Below, piece by piece: positions 47,887 through 57,736 of a stretch of DNA of 64,000 bases. The notes under the pieces were generated by a model. It had not been told where the DNA came from. It made no database searches and was given only the letters and a program-made list of their open reading frames with translations. This DNA comes from G963675935 sp963719005 (lineage in GTDB: Bacteria > Planctomycetota > Planctomycetia > Pirellulales > Thermoguttaceae), in contig CAVRAR010000018.1 of assembly GCA_963719005.1 (NCBI GenBank), positions 620,001-684,000 of the forward strand. Reading direction: 5' to 3'. The first letter of the stretch is position 1; every line of letters begins with the position of its first letter. The position numbers and the translations under genes are program-made.

Positions 47887-48279
47887 TTAGAACACGTCTG
47901 CATTGAAATGGTGGCCTTGGTAGTATCTCTCGCCGGTGTGCCGCTCGCCCGTAAACATCGGAAAGAACTGGTATTCCTGGATGGCAGGGTCTTTCCGATG
48001 CGTGGGGTAGTAGTTCTGCCACTGCTTGTGATAGACCGGAATTCGCATCTCCGGCGGGTAGCGGAAGTACAAATCCTCGCTACTGCGGTAGTAGTCCCTC
48101 CCCCAGAAATTCTGAGGGTAGTAGACGTAAGGATAGTGGTACATCCGGTTCCAGTCTTGCGTGCTGTAGCTATGCCCCCACTGCCGGCCATAGGCCTCTT
48201 GAGCCTGGGCGTCGGCCACGCTGAACAGGAACGATAGCAGGGCTGCAGAAAGCAGCCAGAACATAGTCCGGCGAATCAT
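47887..48279 (-). CDS. Small secreted Tyr/Pro-rich protein, unknown function
   Basis: 130 residues. Signal peptide 1-27 (L-S-F-L-F-S-V-A-D-A-Q-A). The mature part is rich in Tyr, His and Trp (Y-H-Y-P-Y-V-Y-Y-P, F-W-G-R-D-Y-Y-R) with no Cys. I recall similar short exported proteins in planctomycetes but no function. Single-gene unit with its own terminator. Confidence 0.75.
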   Translation of the reverse strand: MIRRTMFWLLSAALLSFLFSVADAQAQEAYGRQWGHSYSTQDWNRMYHYPYVYYPQNFWGRDYYRSSEDLYFRYPPEMRIPVYHKQWQNYYPTHRKDPAIQEYQFFPMFTGERHTGERYYQGHHFNADVF

Positions 48280-48625
48280 CGTCGTCCCCCCTTAAGTCGT
48301 GTCAATTCGAGCAGGCACGCCAGTGCCCGCGGTTCGGGTCGGCTACCAAGAGCATCGGCACGCGGAACCGCCGGCATTTAGCGAATATCCGATACAGAAC
48401 GCACAGCCCGCAAAATCGGTAAGTTGGGAAAAGACGAAGGAGAGGAACTTCGGGAGGGCGTCGCCGATCGGGGGCTGGGCACTTCAGTGGGGACTGTCCC
48501 AATTTTCGTGTCAGCGAAAATGGGACTGTCCCCTTTGCCGGGATTCAGAACTCGGTACAGCCCCTTTCAGTGCCCAGCATAACGGCGCGACGGTTTCGTG
48601 CAATCGCGCCGCGTAGACGCGGCGG
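48280..48625. other. Intergenic region with two repeats
   Basis: Holds the GGGGACTGTCCC palindrome at 48489-48533 and a half copy of the TTAGCCGCCGCG family near 48605-48631. No gene seen. Confidence 0.6.
48489..48533. repeat. GGGGACTGTCCC palindrome
   Basis: Nearly identical to the copies at 47637 and 54461 and to the one in valS. Confidence 0.85.
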
Positions 48626-49072
48626 CTAAACGGCTTCTCCGCCTCGATCCTCCAGGTATGCGCTAAGCATGATCTGGGCGGCCAGCATGTCCATCCGCTT
48701 CTTCCGACGCTTCCGCGTCATGTCGGCGGCCAGAAGAAACTGTTCGGCCTCGTGGCTGGTGAACCGCTCGTCGAAGAACTCGACCGCCACGCCGGTCGTT
48801 TCGCCCAGCCATCGGCCGAATTGCCGGGCCTCGCCCGATTTCTCGCTCTCGCCGCCGTCCAAGTGGATCGGCAGCCCTACCACAAACAGCACAATCCCCT
48901 CGTCGGCCACCAGCCGCTCGAATCGCTTGGCGTCTTGGTCGAGGCTGCGGCGGGTGTAGTTTTCCAGCGGGCTGGCGATCGTCCGCTCGGGGTTGCTCAC
49001 GGCGATGCCGATCCGCACGGTTCCGTAGTCGATGCCCGCCACACGACCGGGCAATGTCGGCTGGCCGCTCAT
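48626..49072 (-). CDS. ruvX: Putative pre-16S rRNA nuclease / Holliday junction resolvase-like (YqgF)
   Basis: 148 residues. RNase H-like fold with G-I-D-Y-G-T-V-R-I-G-I-A near the N-terminus, V-V-G-L-P, F-F-D-E-R-F-T-S and a C-terminal D-M-L-A-A-Q-I-M-L. These place the catalytic acidic residues. YqgF matures the 5' end of 16S rRNA in E. coli. Its ATG overlaps the upstream lipase stop as ATGA, so the two are co-translated though functionally unrelated. Confidence 0.9.
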   Translation of the reverse strand: MSGQPTLPGRVAGIDYGTVRIGIAVSNPERTIASPLENYTRRSLDQDAKRFERLVADEGIVLFVVGLPIHLDGGESEKSGEARQFGRWLGETTGVAVEFFDERFTSHEAEQFLLAADMTRKRRKKRMDMLAAQIMLSAYLEDRGGEAV

Positions 49073-50211
49073 GGCGATTTCTCCAGCTTCTTCGACGCTT
49101 TCAGCGGATGCCGCTCGGCCGCCGAGATAAAATAGCCGTGTTGCAAGAAGGACAGTACGTACTGCTGGACTTTCGGGTTGTCCATGATGAAGGAATGGAG
49201 CGTCGGCAATCGGGCGAAGTCGTGCGCCCCGGCAAGTTTGGCCGTCTCGACGCTGATCACGCCGTCATTGTCGCCGACCAGGATCGGGTTGTAGCCCTTG
49301 TCGTTTCCCTTGCCGCCGGCGATGATGCCGAACTGAAAATCGGGCGTGGCGAGGCGTTTTTCCAACTCCGGCCAATCGCGGCCGAGCTCCTGCCCCGCGT
49401 CGCCGGCGATCTCCTTGAACAGGACGTTGTCGGCGAACGTTTCGGCCAGCAGGGCCCCCTGGTTTGGCGGGGCGAGCATGGCAAACCGCCCGAACCGCAT
49501 CCTCGCATGTCGGTCGGCCGCGGCGGCGTTGGCCGATTGCTTCGTCGGATCCTGCCGGGCCAAATCGCCCAAATAGTGGCGAATCACGATGTTGCCCATG
49601 CTGTGGCCGACGAAATTGATCTCCTCGATGCCGTGCAGATTGTTGATCAGATGGCGAAGCGTTCGGGCGTGCTGGGCCATGTCGCAACGCGTGCTGGGGT
49701 ATTCGACGTTGACGATTTCGTATCCGCCCTTGTCGTGAAGGTATCGGCAGAGCGAGTCCATCGACGCCCGGCTGCGTCCCAGCCCGTGCAGGACGACGAC
49801 CGCCTTGCCCTTCATCGGCGGCAAGTGGCGATCCTGCTTGATCTGCTCCAACGCCGCGAGGCATTCGTCGTAGCTGCCCGAGGCATACCGCAGGTTCCGC
49901 CCGTCGAGCAGGCGGCAGTTCTCGGTGAAGACGTTCCGCTGGATGCGCCACTGGTGGAAGTGGAGTTCGTCGGCCCAGAACTGTTTTCCCCCCAGCGTGG
50001 GTATCGGCAGCGGCATTGGATTGTTCGTAGGCGGTTCCTGACCGGCGGTTTGGCCCGCAACAGTTGTGAATTGTGCCGACAGCATCATGCAGATGCATAG
50101 GGCAGGGCGAATCACAGCCCAGTTCCAGCGTGTGCAACCTCGGCGGTCATGGAAAAATTGTCTCAGTGTGACAGCGTGCGTGCGGGCCCTATATAACGAC
50201 ATGGCACGCAT
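49069..50211 (-). CDS. Alpha/beta-hydrolase (lipase-like), exported
   Basis: About 380 residues from the ATG at 50211 (50202 is an alternative). A signal-like hydrophobic segment (A-L-C-I-C-M-M-L-S-A) is followed by V-V-L-H-G-L-G-R (oxyanion loop). V-G-H-S-M-G-N-I-V-I supplies the nucleophile serine, G-D-N-D-G-V-I-S the likely acid region and T-L-H-S-F the late histidine. This fits PGAP1-like or class 2 lipases acting on envelope esters. It is divergent from the phosphatase gene and coupled to ruvX. Confidence 0.82.
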   Translation of the reverse strand: MRAMSLYRARTHAVTLRQFFHDRRGCTRWNWAVIRPALCICMMLSAQFTTVAGQTAGQEPPTNNPMPLPIPTLGGKQFWADELHFHQWRIQRNVFTENCRLLDGRNLRYASGSYDECLAALEQIKQDRHLPPMKGKAVVVLHGLGRSRASMDSLCRYLHDKGGYEIVNVEYPSTRCDMAQHARTLRHLINNLHGIEEINFVGHSMGNIVIRHYLGDLARQDPTKQSANAAAADRHARMRFGRFAMLAPPNQGALLAETFADNVLFKEIAGDAGQELGRDWPELEKRLATPDFQFGIIAGGKGNDKGYNPILVGDNDGVISVETAKLAGAHDFARLPTLHSFIMDNPKVQQYVLSFLQHGYFISAAERHPLKASKKLEKSP

Positions 50212-50230
50212 TATAATGGTTTTGCGTGCA

Positions 50231-50935
50231 ATGAGAAAACCCGCTTCGCTTGAGGGATTTCCGGTTTTGGCCACGTCTCGCACCATTGCCGTCGGCGACA
50301 TTCACGGCTGCCTGGCCGCGCTGGAAACCCTGCTGGCGGCGATCCGACCGCAGCCGGACGACACGATCATCACGCTGGGCGACTACGTGGATCGGGGGCC
50401 CGATTGCCGCGGAACGGTCCAACGGCTGATCGATCTGGGCCGGCAATGCCGATTGATCCCGCTGTTGGGCAACCACGACGACATGATGTTGAAGGTTCAC
50501 GACGGCCGCGACGATCTGTACGTCGATTGGCTGCTGTTCGGTGGCAACGCGACGCTGGCATCCTACGATACCGACAGGCTGGAAGACATTCCGCCGGCGC
50601 ACATCGAGTTCCTCCGCGGCTGCCGGCTGTTCCACGAGTCGGAGCGATACTTCTACCTTCACGGCAATTACATAGCCGACGTGCCGCTTGCAGACCAGTC
50701 GCCGGAATTGGTTTTGTGGGACTCGGTGAAAGCGCGTCGTCCCGGCCCGCACAGTTCCGGCAAGACCGCCATCGTCGGCCACGCCTCGCAGAAGAGCGGC
50801 GAAGTGCTCGATCTCGGCTACTTGAAGTGCATCGACACCTGGTGTTACGGCGACGGCTGGCTGACGGCGTTGGAGGTCGAGACCGGGCAGATGTGGCAGG
50901 CGGATAAGACGGGAAGGATGAGGGGTCAGGGATGA
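50231..50935 (+). CDS. Calcineurin-like serine/threonine protein phosphatase
   Basis: 234 residues from the ATG at 50231. ATG 50201 is also in frame, but a TATAAT box at 50212-50217 favours the shorter form. G-D-I-H-G, G-D-Y-V-D-R-G and L-L-G-N-H-D are the three metallophosphoesterase motifs in the PPP spacing, with I-V-G-H-A-S later. It resembles PrpA/ApaH-type small bacterial phosphatases and probably removes phosphate from proteins using two metal ions. Confidence 0.87.
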   Translation: MRKPASLEGFPVLATSRTIAVGDIHGCLAALETLLAAIRPQPDDTIITLGDYVDRGPDCRGTVQRLIDLGRQCRLIPLLGNHDDMMLKVHDGRDDLYVDWLLFGGNATLASYDTDRLEDIPPAHIEFLRGCRLFHESERYFYLHGNYIADVPLADQSPELVLWDSVKARRPGPHSSGKTAIVGHASQKSGEVLDLGYLKCIDTWCYGDGWLTALEVETGQMWQADKTGRMRGQG

Positions 50936-51045
50936 GCGATGGGGGTGGGAACGCGAGGGCTGGGCGGTTCACCGCCCAGCAGGGCCGCTCGCGGCTTCAC
51001 ACCTTCGATTCCGCGAATATATACGAATGAGCCCCGGCGTCGGTC

Positions 51046-51082
51046 GAGCGGCACGCCCTCTGTTCCGCGGGGCGTGCCGCTC
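51046..51082. repeat. Perfect hairpin GAGCGGCACGCCC/GGGCGTGCCGCTC
   Basis: A 13-bp stem lies between the convergent phosphatase and Gly/His-rich protein genes. It may act as a two-way barrier but has no T-run. Confidence 0.65.
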
Positions 51083-51105
51083 GGACCGCCGGTGTTCCTT
51101 GAGCG

Positions 51106-52455
51106 TCATTTCTTCGTGAACGCCAGGCCCGGATCGGCGGGGTTGTTGCCGGCGAGCTTGAAGCTGAAGTGGTTGGCGTCCTGTTGTGCGATCTGACCGA
51201 TCATGGCCGGATTGCCGCCCTCTTTGAGAATCAGCAGGTTGTCGGCTACGGTGAAGCCGCCGCTGAAATTCTGCGACTGGCCTTGCAGCGTGTGCCGCCA
51301 GGAGTAGGTTCCGTCCTTGGCGATTTCGAGCGAGAACGAGGCGCCGTCGGCGCGCGTCGCCGTCCAAGTGCCCACCAAGCCGGCGGCAGTAACTGGCGCG
51401 GCCGGTGCGGCCGGCGTTGTCGGAACGGCGGGCGCTGTAGTTGTTAGCGAGGGCTTCACGTCAGCGGGGTTCTGCTGCTGCTGCATCATCCCGGCGAGCA
51501 GTTGCGCCGACAACTGATCTCTCGGACTGAGCCGCACGGTTTCCCGCAACTCCCCGATCGCCGCATCGCTGTGCCCACAACTCATGTACTGATAGGCCAA
51601 GAGGAAATGCAGTTCGGGCACGCTGGGGTGGTCGTTGCGGTATTGCTCCAAGGCGCGGAGCTGCGCCGTGTAGACGTTGATGTCCGGATACATGCCGGCC
51701 AACGTCGCCCAGTCCCAGCCGGGACCGACCGACAAGACGGCGTAGACCGCTCCCGCCGCTTCCTTGTAGCGCCTTGTCGCAAACAGAATGAGGGCGCGGA
51801 ATTCGTGCGGCACGGTATCGTTCGGTTTCACGGAGATGGCCCCGTTGACTTGCGCCATTGCCGTCGCATAGTCGCCACGGGCGAAGGCGTCGTGGGCCGC
51901 GTCGAGATACTGCGCCGCACGTTGGTCGGCCAGCGCTGGGTTGACGTTCGGCGCCTTCGCGATCACGATCGGCTGCGAATAATCGTAGGGCGGTGGCTCG
52001 CCGACGACGACCACGGTCGGACAGTAGTAGGGGTTGTAGTACGACCAGTATCCCCAGCGCCACGGCGTGTCCCACACGACGGCGCCGGTTACAACACCAA
52101 AGGTAACCCCGACGGAGAACCAACCCACCGGGCCGAAGTGCCAGGAAGGCCCCCAATGATAATGGTCGTGCCAATCGCCGTGATACCAATGGCCGTAGTA
52201 GCCGTGATGGTAGGCCATCGGTCCGACGGGATGCACCGCGTGGCTGAGCGGAGCCCGCGATGCCGTGGGACCCGCATGGGATGCTCCGTAGGGAGCGCTG
52301 TGGCCAACCTCGGCACGGCCTCCCGCACCACCCCACCCGCTGCCGCCATGACCGCCGCCCCATCCGTTGCCGTGTTCGCCTCGAACTGCCGACTGGCCGG
52401 CAAAAAAGATCACAACGGCAGTCAACACCAGCGGACTTATGAGACTCCTTCTCAT
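51106..52455 (-). CDS. Exported Gly/His-rich protein with TPR region
   Basis: 449 residues from the ATG at 52455, with GGAGGAGAAC upstream. Signal peptide 1-25, then a Gly/His/Trp/Tyr-rich segment (25-130, Y-H-H-G-Y-Y-G-H-W-Y-H) that could bind metals. A hydrophobic/Tyr-rich patch (about 130-170) follows, then TPR-like helices (about 190-330), a Pro/Ala/Thr linker, and a small beta domain (about 360-449, G-T-W-T-A-T-R-A-D-G). The role is unknown; an envelope scaffold is likely. Confidence 0.78.
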   Translation of the reverse strand: MRRSLISPLVLTAVVIFFAGQSAVRGEHGNGWGGGHGGSGWGGAGGRAEVGHSAPYGASHAGPTASRAPLSHAVHPVGPMAYHHGYYGHWYHGDWHDHYHWGPSWHFGPVGWFSVGVTFGVVTGAVVWDTPWRWGYWSYYNPYYCPTVVVVGEPPPYDYSQPIVIAKAPNVNPALADQRAAQYLDAAHDAFARGDYATAMAQVNGAISVKPNDTVPHEFRALILFATRRYKEAAGAVYAVLSVGPGWDWATLAGMYPDINVYTAQLRALEQYRNDHPSVPELHFLLAYQYMSCGHSDAAIGELRETVRLSPRDQLSAQLLAGMMQQQQNPADVKPSLTTTAPAVPTTPAAPAAPVTAAGLVGTWTATRADGASFSLEIAKDGTYSWRHTLQGQSQNFSGGFTVADNLLILKEGGNPAMIGQIAQQDANHFSFKLAGNNPADPGLAFTKK

Positions 52456-52627
52456 TTTTCGTTCTCCTCCGTCGAAGATTTGATAGATCATGCTTCCGCG
52501 TAACATTGGCGGCGCCCCTTCGCGACGCCAAAATGCAGCTTCCGCCTGTATATTACTCCGTCTCGGGGGCAATATAGTCGGATGGGGCGAAATCTCCAAC
52601 ACCGAATTGCCGCTATTCTTAGCGGTC

Positions 52628-53648
52628 TTACAGCCACTTTTTCTCGCGATACCACTCGGCGGTTTGACGCAGTCGCTCGAGCAGCGGGGCGGCGACGGCG
52701 AAATCCAATTCCGTGGCCGCCGCCTGGGCCGAACAGAGCCAGCTTCCGGCGGTGATTTCGCGGGCTTTGTCGAGGTTCATGAACAGCGGGTCGTGCCGAA
52801 TCCGCGAGATGGCCTCGCCCGCCACCGCCACCATCCATACCAGCGGCGTGGCGGTGGGAATGACGACGACGAGGTGGCGTCCCATCGATTCGGCCACCAT
52901 CCGTCCGAGATCGGCATAGGTGGGATTCTCTTCGCAGGCGGCGAAGTAGTAGCCCTGCGGCCCGTGCGAATCGGGCCGTCCGCGCGGCGGCAATCGCTTG
53001 CCGCGCTCGGCGGCGAGGATCAGCAACTGGACCAGATCGTCGGCATGGATCAGCGAAAATCGCCGCCGGTCGAGCCCCGGCACCATGTGCACGCCGAAGT
53101 CGCGCGATGGAACGGAACAAGGAGAGCCCCAAGCGGTCGGCCTCGCCCAAGACGATCGGCGGGCGGACGATGGTGATGGGGACGCGGTCGGCGAAGTGTT
53201 CGGCGGCCCGTTCTCCCGCCCGCTTGCTATGGCCGTAGTGCGATACGGGTTCCGCCAGATCGGCTTCGGTTTTCGGCACGCCCTCGTTGGCCGGACCGGC
53301 CGCGGCAAGCGAGGATACGGAGACCAGTACCGGCGGGGTCGTTTGCCCGGCGCACACCTGGGCGACGTTCGCCACGCCGCGTTGATTCACGCGATAGAAG
53401 TATCGGGCGGCGAGGGACTGCGTGCATCCGGCGACATGATAGACGATCTGCTGCCCTTTGACCGCGGGGACGATGCTGGCGCGGTCGGTCACGTCGCCAT
53501 AGACGAAGCGCGCCCCCGCTTGCCGCAGAGATTCGACCCGCGAACTCTGCCGCACGAAGCAAGTGACTTCGTCGCCGCGGTTCGCCAACGCCGAAACCAG
53601 GTGCGTTCCGATGAATCCACTGGCGCCGGTAACCAATACTTTGGCCAT
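52628..53648 (-). CDS. NAD-dependent epimerase/dehydratase (extended SDR), frameshifted
   Basis: Begins at 53648 with V-T-G-A-S-G-F-I-G-T-H (cofactor loop). V-S-V-S-S-L-A and Y-G-H-S-K give the Ser/Tyr/Lys triad. After R-S-I-A-R the frame shifts near 53102. Dropping one base continues it as F-G-V-H-M-V-P-G, L-I-H-A-D-D-L-V-Q-L-L and on to E-K-K-W-L. The substrate is probably a nucleotide sugar or a dihydroflavonol-like compound; the family is too broad to say. Confidence 0.83.
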
Positions 53649-53698
53649 GGCACGGGAAATCGAAAATCAGGGATTAGCCGGAACTCTCTCGCGACAGC

Positions 53699-53773
53699 GT
53701 GCCACTGCTTCGCAGAAGCAGTGCGGAGTGCAAATCCTTGCCGGGGCACTGCTTCTGCGAAGCAGTGGCACAC
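53699..53773. repeat. Palindrome GTGCCACTGCTTC family
   Basis: GTGCCACTGCTTCGCAGAAG and CTTCTGCGAAGCAGTGGCAC, with an inner GTGCGGAGTGC/GGGGCAC part. Second copy of the 21051-21128 element. Confidence 0.85.
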
Positions 53774-53809
53774 TTTCCGCGGGGAGTTTCCGTTCTTCCC
53801 CCTCCGCCT

Positions 53810-54199
53810 TCATCCTCGCCACTCGTACGTCCGCTGCAGCGCTTGAAACACGATGCTGGTGATTTGCCGCAATGTGACCGTCTTCGAGAGCACCGAGTAG
53901 GCATGGGCCCGCCGCGCCTGTTCGACGATCCGGTCGTCCAACTGGGCCGACAACAGGATGCACGGCAGCATCGCCCGAAACTCCTTCAATTGCCGCAGCG
54001 TCTCCAAGCCGGTGAGCTTGGGCATGTGCATGTCCAAGAGAACCAGGTCCACTCGTTCGCGATGAACGATCTTCAGCGCCTCTTCGCCGTCGCTCGCCAG
54101 GAGGGTGCGAAACCCTCGCGGCTGGAAGACGACGGCCAGCGTCTCCCGGAAGCCGGGGTCATCGTCGGTGATCAGCAGTGAGGGTGGTTCAACGAGCAT
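53810..54199 (-). CDS. Response regulator, receiver domain only (CheY-like)
   Basis: 129 residues. I-T-D-D-D-P (acidic pocket), L-L-D-M-H-M-P (phosphoacceptor aspartate at about 56), L-L-S-A (Ser/Thr switch) and S-K-T-V (lysine) are all in place. There is no output domain, so it would act by protein contact. No histidine kinase is nearby; the partner is elsewhere. Confidence 0.9.
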   Translation of the reverse strand: MLVEPPSLLITDDDPGFRETLAVVFQPRGFRTLLASDGEEALKIVHRERVDLVLLDMHMPKLTGLETLRQLKEFRAMLPCILLSAQLDDRIVEQARRAHAYSVLSKTVTLRQITSIVFQALQRTYEWRG

Positions 54200-54557
54200 G
54201 GCTCGATTTGCCTTCGTTGCCAGGGGTCCAACCCAACGTAAAGCAAGTTGCGTGCCATCCGTCGCAATCCCCCGCCCCGCAGGGATTCAAGCGGAGATAA
54301 CCAGCGGCCGGGCAGCATCTTACAGCATCTGTACAATCAATACTACGTCGAAAAAATGCGCCCGACGGGCCCAATTGGCCACCTGCCGGATCGGGAAAAG
54401 ACTGCCGTTTTGGCAGGCACAACATCAGCCCATCGCAAGAGGATAAGTTGGAGCGCCAAAGGGGACAGTCCCATTTTCGCTGACACGAAAATTGGGACAG
54501 TCCCCCAAAGAACGCTGATCTACGCTAATCAACGCCGATAAGAGCAATCAGTGAAAA
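54200..54557. other. Intergenic region with one palindrome
   Basis: About 360 bp between the response regulator start and the MFS gene end. It holds the palindrome at 54461-54505 and a CGCTGATCTACGCTAATCAA segment. No gene, tRNA or clear promoter identified. Confidence 0.5.
54461..54505. repeat. GGGGACTGTCCC palindrome (inverted orientation)
   Basis: GGGGACAGTCCCATTTTCGC and ATTGGGACAGTCCCC; same family as 47637 and 48489. Confidence 0.85.
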
Positions 54558-55934
54558 TTAGCGAGGGTCAGTGTTCCTTCGCGCCGGTGTCGCCGGCTCG
54601 ACGATCCAAAGCAGTAGAAGCGCCCCCAGGCTGCGCACGATCCAACCGAAGACGAAAAGGCACGGGAAGAATGAGAGCGAGAGGGCGCCGAGCAGCAAAC
54701 CGGGCGACCCAATGCCGTGATCGAGGATTACACCGCCCAGAATCGCGCTTGCGGCGAAGCACAATCCCCTGGCGGTGTCAAACGCGGCGATGTACGAGGC
54801 GTTCGATTCGCGCGGGGCGAGTTTCAGCATCAGGTTCGGCAGGCAGACGTTCATACCGGCGTAGGCGATCCACAGCACCGAGGCGCCGATGATCCACCAC
54901 CATTGCATGGGCGTGGCAATGGCGAAAAAAAGGAGCCCGGCCGCCACCAGCAGTTGACTGACGAACATCACCGGCCGGTTGCCCAACCGATCGGCCAACC
55001 GACCGATCCAGGGGCTGAGGGCACACTGGCCCAGATACATCCCAGTCTGGAGTGCAAGCGGCACGATGAGCTTGAGATGCAGCACGGCCATGGGGTAGTA
55101 ATTTTGGGCCGCTTGCGTGACGCCGTTGAACAGCGAAAACCAGCAACCAAACGCCAACAGCGGCAGAAAGCGACGATCGCGGAATGGCGTGAGCCAACTC
55201 CCCGCTGGCGTGCGAGGAGAACGCGGGCCGGGCTGGCTCCGCTGGCACGACGGCATCAGCTCCAGCGGCGCCAAGGCCAGCAGGAGGAAGAACGCGCCAA
55301 GGCCCGCGACGATGCCGTAAGCGACCCACGCGGGATAAGCGCGGTTGGTCTCGCGGACGAATTCGTTGATGTCCTGGGCGTTGCTGGTTGCGGTTGCGGC
55401 GATGACGGCGGCCGCCGCGGTGCCAGCCATGATCCACCGCTGCCGCCATCCCAGGAATCGCCCGCGAATTCTCGTCGGCGCCGCGTCGGCCAGCCACGAC
55501 CACAACGCCACGATAGCGAGGTATTGCAGCAGTTGATGCAGACACCAAAGCAGGATCAAGGCGGCCAACGACCAGCTTGGCGAGGGGAGCAAGCCCGGCG
55601 CACAGACGAGAGGGATCAGCGCCAGCGGCAGGACGGCCAACAGGAACGTCGCGATGCAGAAGCGTTTGCGATCGGCCAGCCGGGCGATCATGGCCGGCGC
55701 GCCAAGCCGCAACAGTCCGACGATCTGCGGCCCGGCGCCAATCAGGCCAAGCCCCAACCCGATCCACGGGGCATGCAGTTCCTTGGCCCAATAGACGATC
55801 AGCGTGGTGCCGACCAGCCCGTTGCCGATCGACCAGATCGCGCCGTTCCAGACGGCCAGCCTTCTCGCGCGGCGGCGCTGGAGAATCGTCGGCAAGCCGT
55901 TAGTTATCGACCGAGATTGTCGGAACTCGCGCAT
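54558..55934 (-). CDS. Major facilitator superfamily transporter
   Basis: 458 residues with about 12 hydrophobic helices in two halves. The G-R-L-A-D-R-L-G-N-R-P loop between helices is an MFS motif A form, and R-I-R-G-R-F-L-G-W-R-Q in the first half is like that of nucleoside or sugar MFS carriers. The substrate is unknown. It follows the first UGA-containing gene by 55 bp and could be the end of the same transcript. Confidence 0.85.
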   Translation of the reverse strand: MREFRQSRSITNGLPTILQRRRARRLAVWNGAIWSIGNGLVGTTLIVYWAKELHAPWIGLGLGLIGAGPQIVGLLRLGAPAMIARLADRKRFCIATFLLAVLPLALIPLVCAPGLLPSPSWSLAALILLWCLHQLLQYLAIVALWSWLADAAPTRIRGRFLGWRQRWIMAGTAAAAVIAATATSNAQDINEFVRETNRAYPAWVAYGIVAGLGAFFLLLALAPLELMPSCQRSQPGPRSPRTPAGSWLTPFRDRRFLPLLAFGCWFSLFNGVTQAAQNYYPMAVLHLKLIVPLALQTGMYLGQCALSPWIGRLADRLGNRPVMFVSQLLVAAGLLFFAIATPMQWWWIIGASVLWIAYAGMNVCLPNLMLKLAPRESNASYIAAFDTARGLCFAASAILGGVILDHGIGSPGLLLGALSLSFFPCLFVFGWIVRSLGALLLLWIVEPATPARRNTDPR

Positions 55935-55989
55935 CTTTCGAAGACCGCTGCCGCGGGCGTTTGCCGCTGCGCGGCTTCCGCAGCGGAAA

Positions 55990-57726
55990 TTACTCCGCCG
56001 TCACGGTGACTTTGTGGGAGTCTTCAATCTTGCCGTACAGCGCTTGCGTGTCGTAATGCACGGTGATCGTAAACGTTTCGCTCTTGTCCGCAAGCTTCAG
56101 GTCCTTTGGTACTCGCCACGAGTACCCGCAGGTCCCGCCTCAGCCAAAGGGCATCACGCCCTCGGCGACGTTTTTGCCGGAGGAGCTCGTGATGGTGACC
56201 GTCGGGTCGTAGGAGAAGGGCCTATTGTACGTGAACTCCCTCGTCTCCTTTCCCACGAGATACTTGATCGTTTCCTTCTTCGTCCGCTTCGGATCGGTCA
56301 GCCCGCGGACCATGAGGTCGAGTTTCGGGTCGACCAAGATCGTCGCAATCCTGACGTCGGCGCCCAATTTGACGGGCTTCTCGGTCGGGGGAGCTTGGAA
56401 GACAATCTGCGGCTTGTTGGGGAAGTCGAGCACGAACGGCTTGTCCTCGCGGATCTGAATCCCGCGCGGGGCGTTCCCCTGTCCCTGCACGGTGTAGTTA
56501 TTGCCGATATTGACTTGCAGGCCGCCGTAGTCGACCGTCAAGTAGAACGTGGGGTAATCGCCGACCGGCAGCTTGCACTCGGTCGTCTTTTTCTTGGCGT
56601 CCGCGGGATTTGTGCGGTTGATCCCGATGTTGAGAGAAGCCGTCGGCGAGCGGAAGAGACCTTGGAAGGTAATCTCCTTGAGCTTCCTATCGCCGGGTCC
56701 GACTTTAAAGACGCCGAAGGGGCCGCCGTAGAGTCCAACCGTCAACTTGTCGCCCAGCGGCGCGGCGGTGATCGTGTAGAAATCGTCGCCCCTGCGCTGC
56801 ATGACGCCGAGCGTTTCGGTGTTATACGCGACGAATTGACCCTTTGCGAGACCATTCTTCGGCATGAGCGAGAGCATGGTCGTGGGGCCGTCAAAACGGC
56901 CCGTCAGGGCATTTTCCACCAACAACGCCTCGCACTCGTCCTTGCCGATCTTGATCGGCCCTTTGCGGGCCACTCCTGCCGCAAATCGCATTGCCGGCGC
57001 CTTTTCTCGATCGGTGAGGATGAACCAGGGAAAGATCTTGAAGGGCCGCACGCCGACGCCCGGCCCGTAATCCACGTCAACGCTGGCCAACTCGAACGCC
57101 TGCCGCTCCTTCTCGGCCGCCGGCCGTTGAGCCGCCCCGCGGATCGCAGCAGCAACAAACCGGCCGGCAGTGCCCGGGAGCAATTGCCACGGCGGATTCT
57201 TCATCGGTTTCAGTACCGGATCGTTCGTCAGGTCGCCATCGCGGTTCGCGTCGATGTACAGCCGGTCGTAGCTCGACGGCTTGGGAGCGACCGGCTTGAC
57301 GGGGCGACGCTTGCCCGCCTCTTTTTTCTCGCCAGGTTTCTGGTCCTTCTTCTCCTCGCTCTTCGTCTCTTCCTTTTTCTCCTCGATCGCGGGCGACTCG
57401 CCCGATTCGTCGAGCACGAAGTAGATCGGGGCTTCCTCTTTGACGGAGGGGGTGCGGCTGAACTGGAACTTGCCGTAGAGCGGCCGCTTCGAGTTCAGCT
57501 TTGGATACGCTTTCACCTCCTCGAAGGGCTTGGTCGAACACTGGGCAACCACCGGGCGCCACAGCGACTGAGCGGCATTGGCGTTGTCGAAAATCGACAC
57601 CTCTTTGAGTTCGAATACGGTGGCCTTCTCTTTCGCTTTCTCCTCCGCGGCGGCCGCCACGGAATTCCCAAAAGCGGGAACAAGTAATGCGAAACCGAGA
57701 AACGTTGAAAGAAGTCGTGTTGTCAT
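55990..57726 (-). CDS. Putative selenoprotein A: exported, UGA (Sec) at codon 529
   Basis: 578 residues from the ATG at 57726 (GAGGT upstream) to TAA at 55990-55992, reading the TGA at 56140-56142 as Sec. Signal peptide 1-26. A Glu/Lys-rich linker (about 105-140) and an EF-hand-like loop D-A-N-R-D-G-D-L-T-N-D (about 157) precede beta-rich domains. The motif at the UGA is V-M-P-F-G-U-G-G-T-C-G-Y-S-W-R-V-P. The 49 residues after the UGA end T-V-H-Y-D-T-Q-A-L-Y-G...K-V-T-V-T-A-E, a natural-looking beta tail. A hairpin lies 14 nt past the UGA. If the UGA were a stop, the protein would lose its last strands. I infer a redox Sec/Cys pair; the function is unknown. Confidence 0.75.
56108..56142 (-). 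promoter_or_regulatory. SECIS-like hairpin and UGA of putative selenoprotein A
   Basis: UGA at 56142-56140, then GGTACTCGTGGCGAGTACC (56126-56108). This forms an 8-bp stem with a UGG loop, or a 6-7 bp stem with a GUGG(C) loop. The loop starts 20 nt after the UGA, near the 18 nt of E. coli fdhF, whose loop also holds G-U. Confidence 0.7.
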
Positions 57727-57736
57727 GATCGTTACC

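Noticed and set aside
47620..48540. Repeated GGGGACTGTCCC units as a CRISPR array
   Set aside because: The copies are 850 bp or more apart, are themselves palindromic, have no regular spacers, and no cas gene is near.
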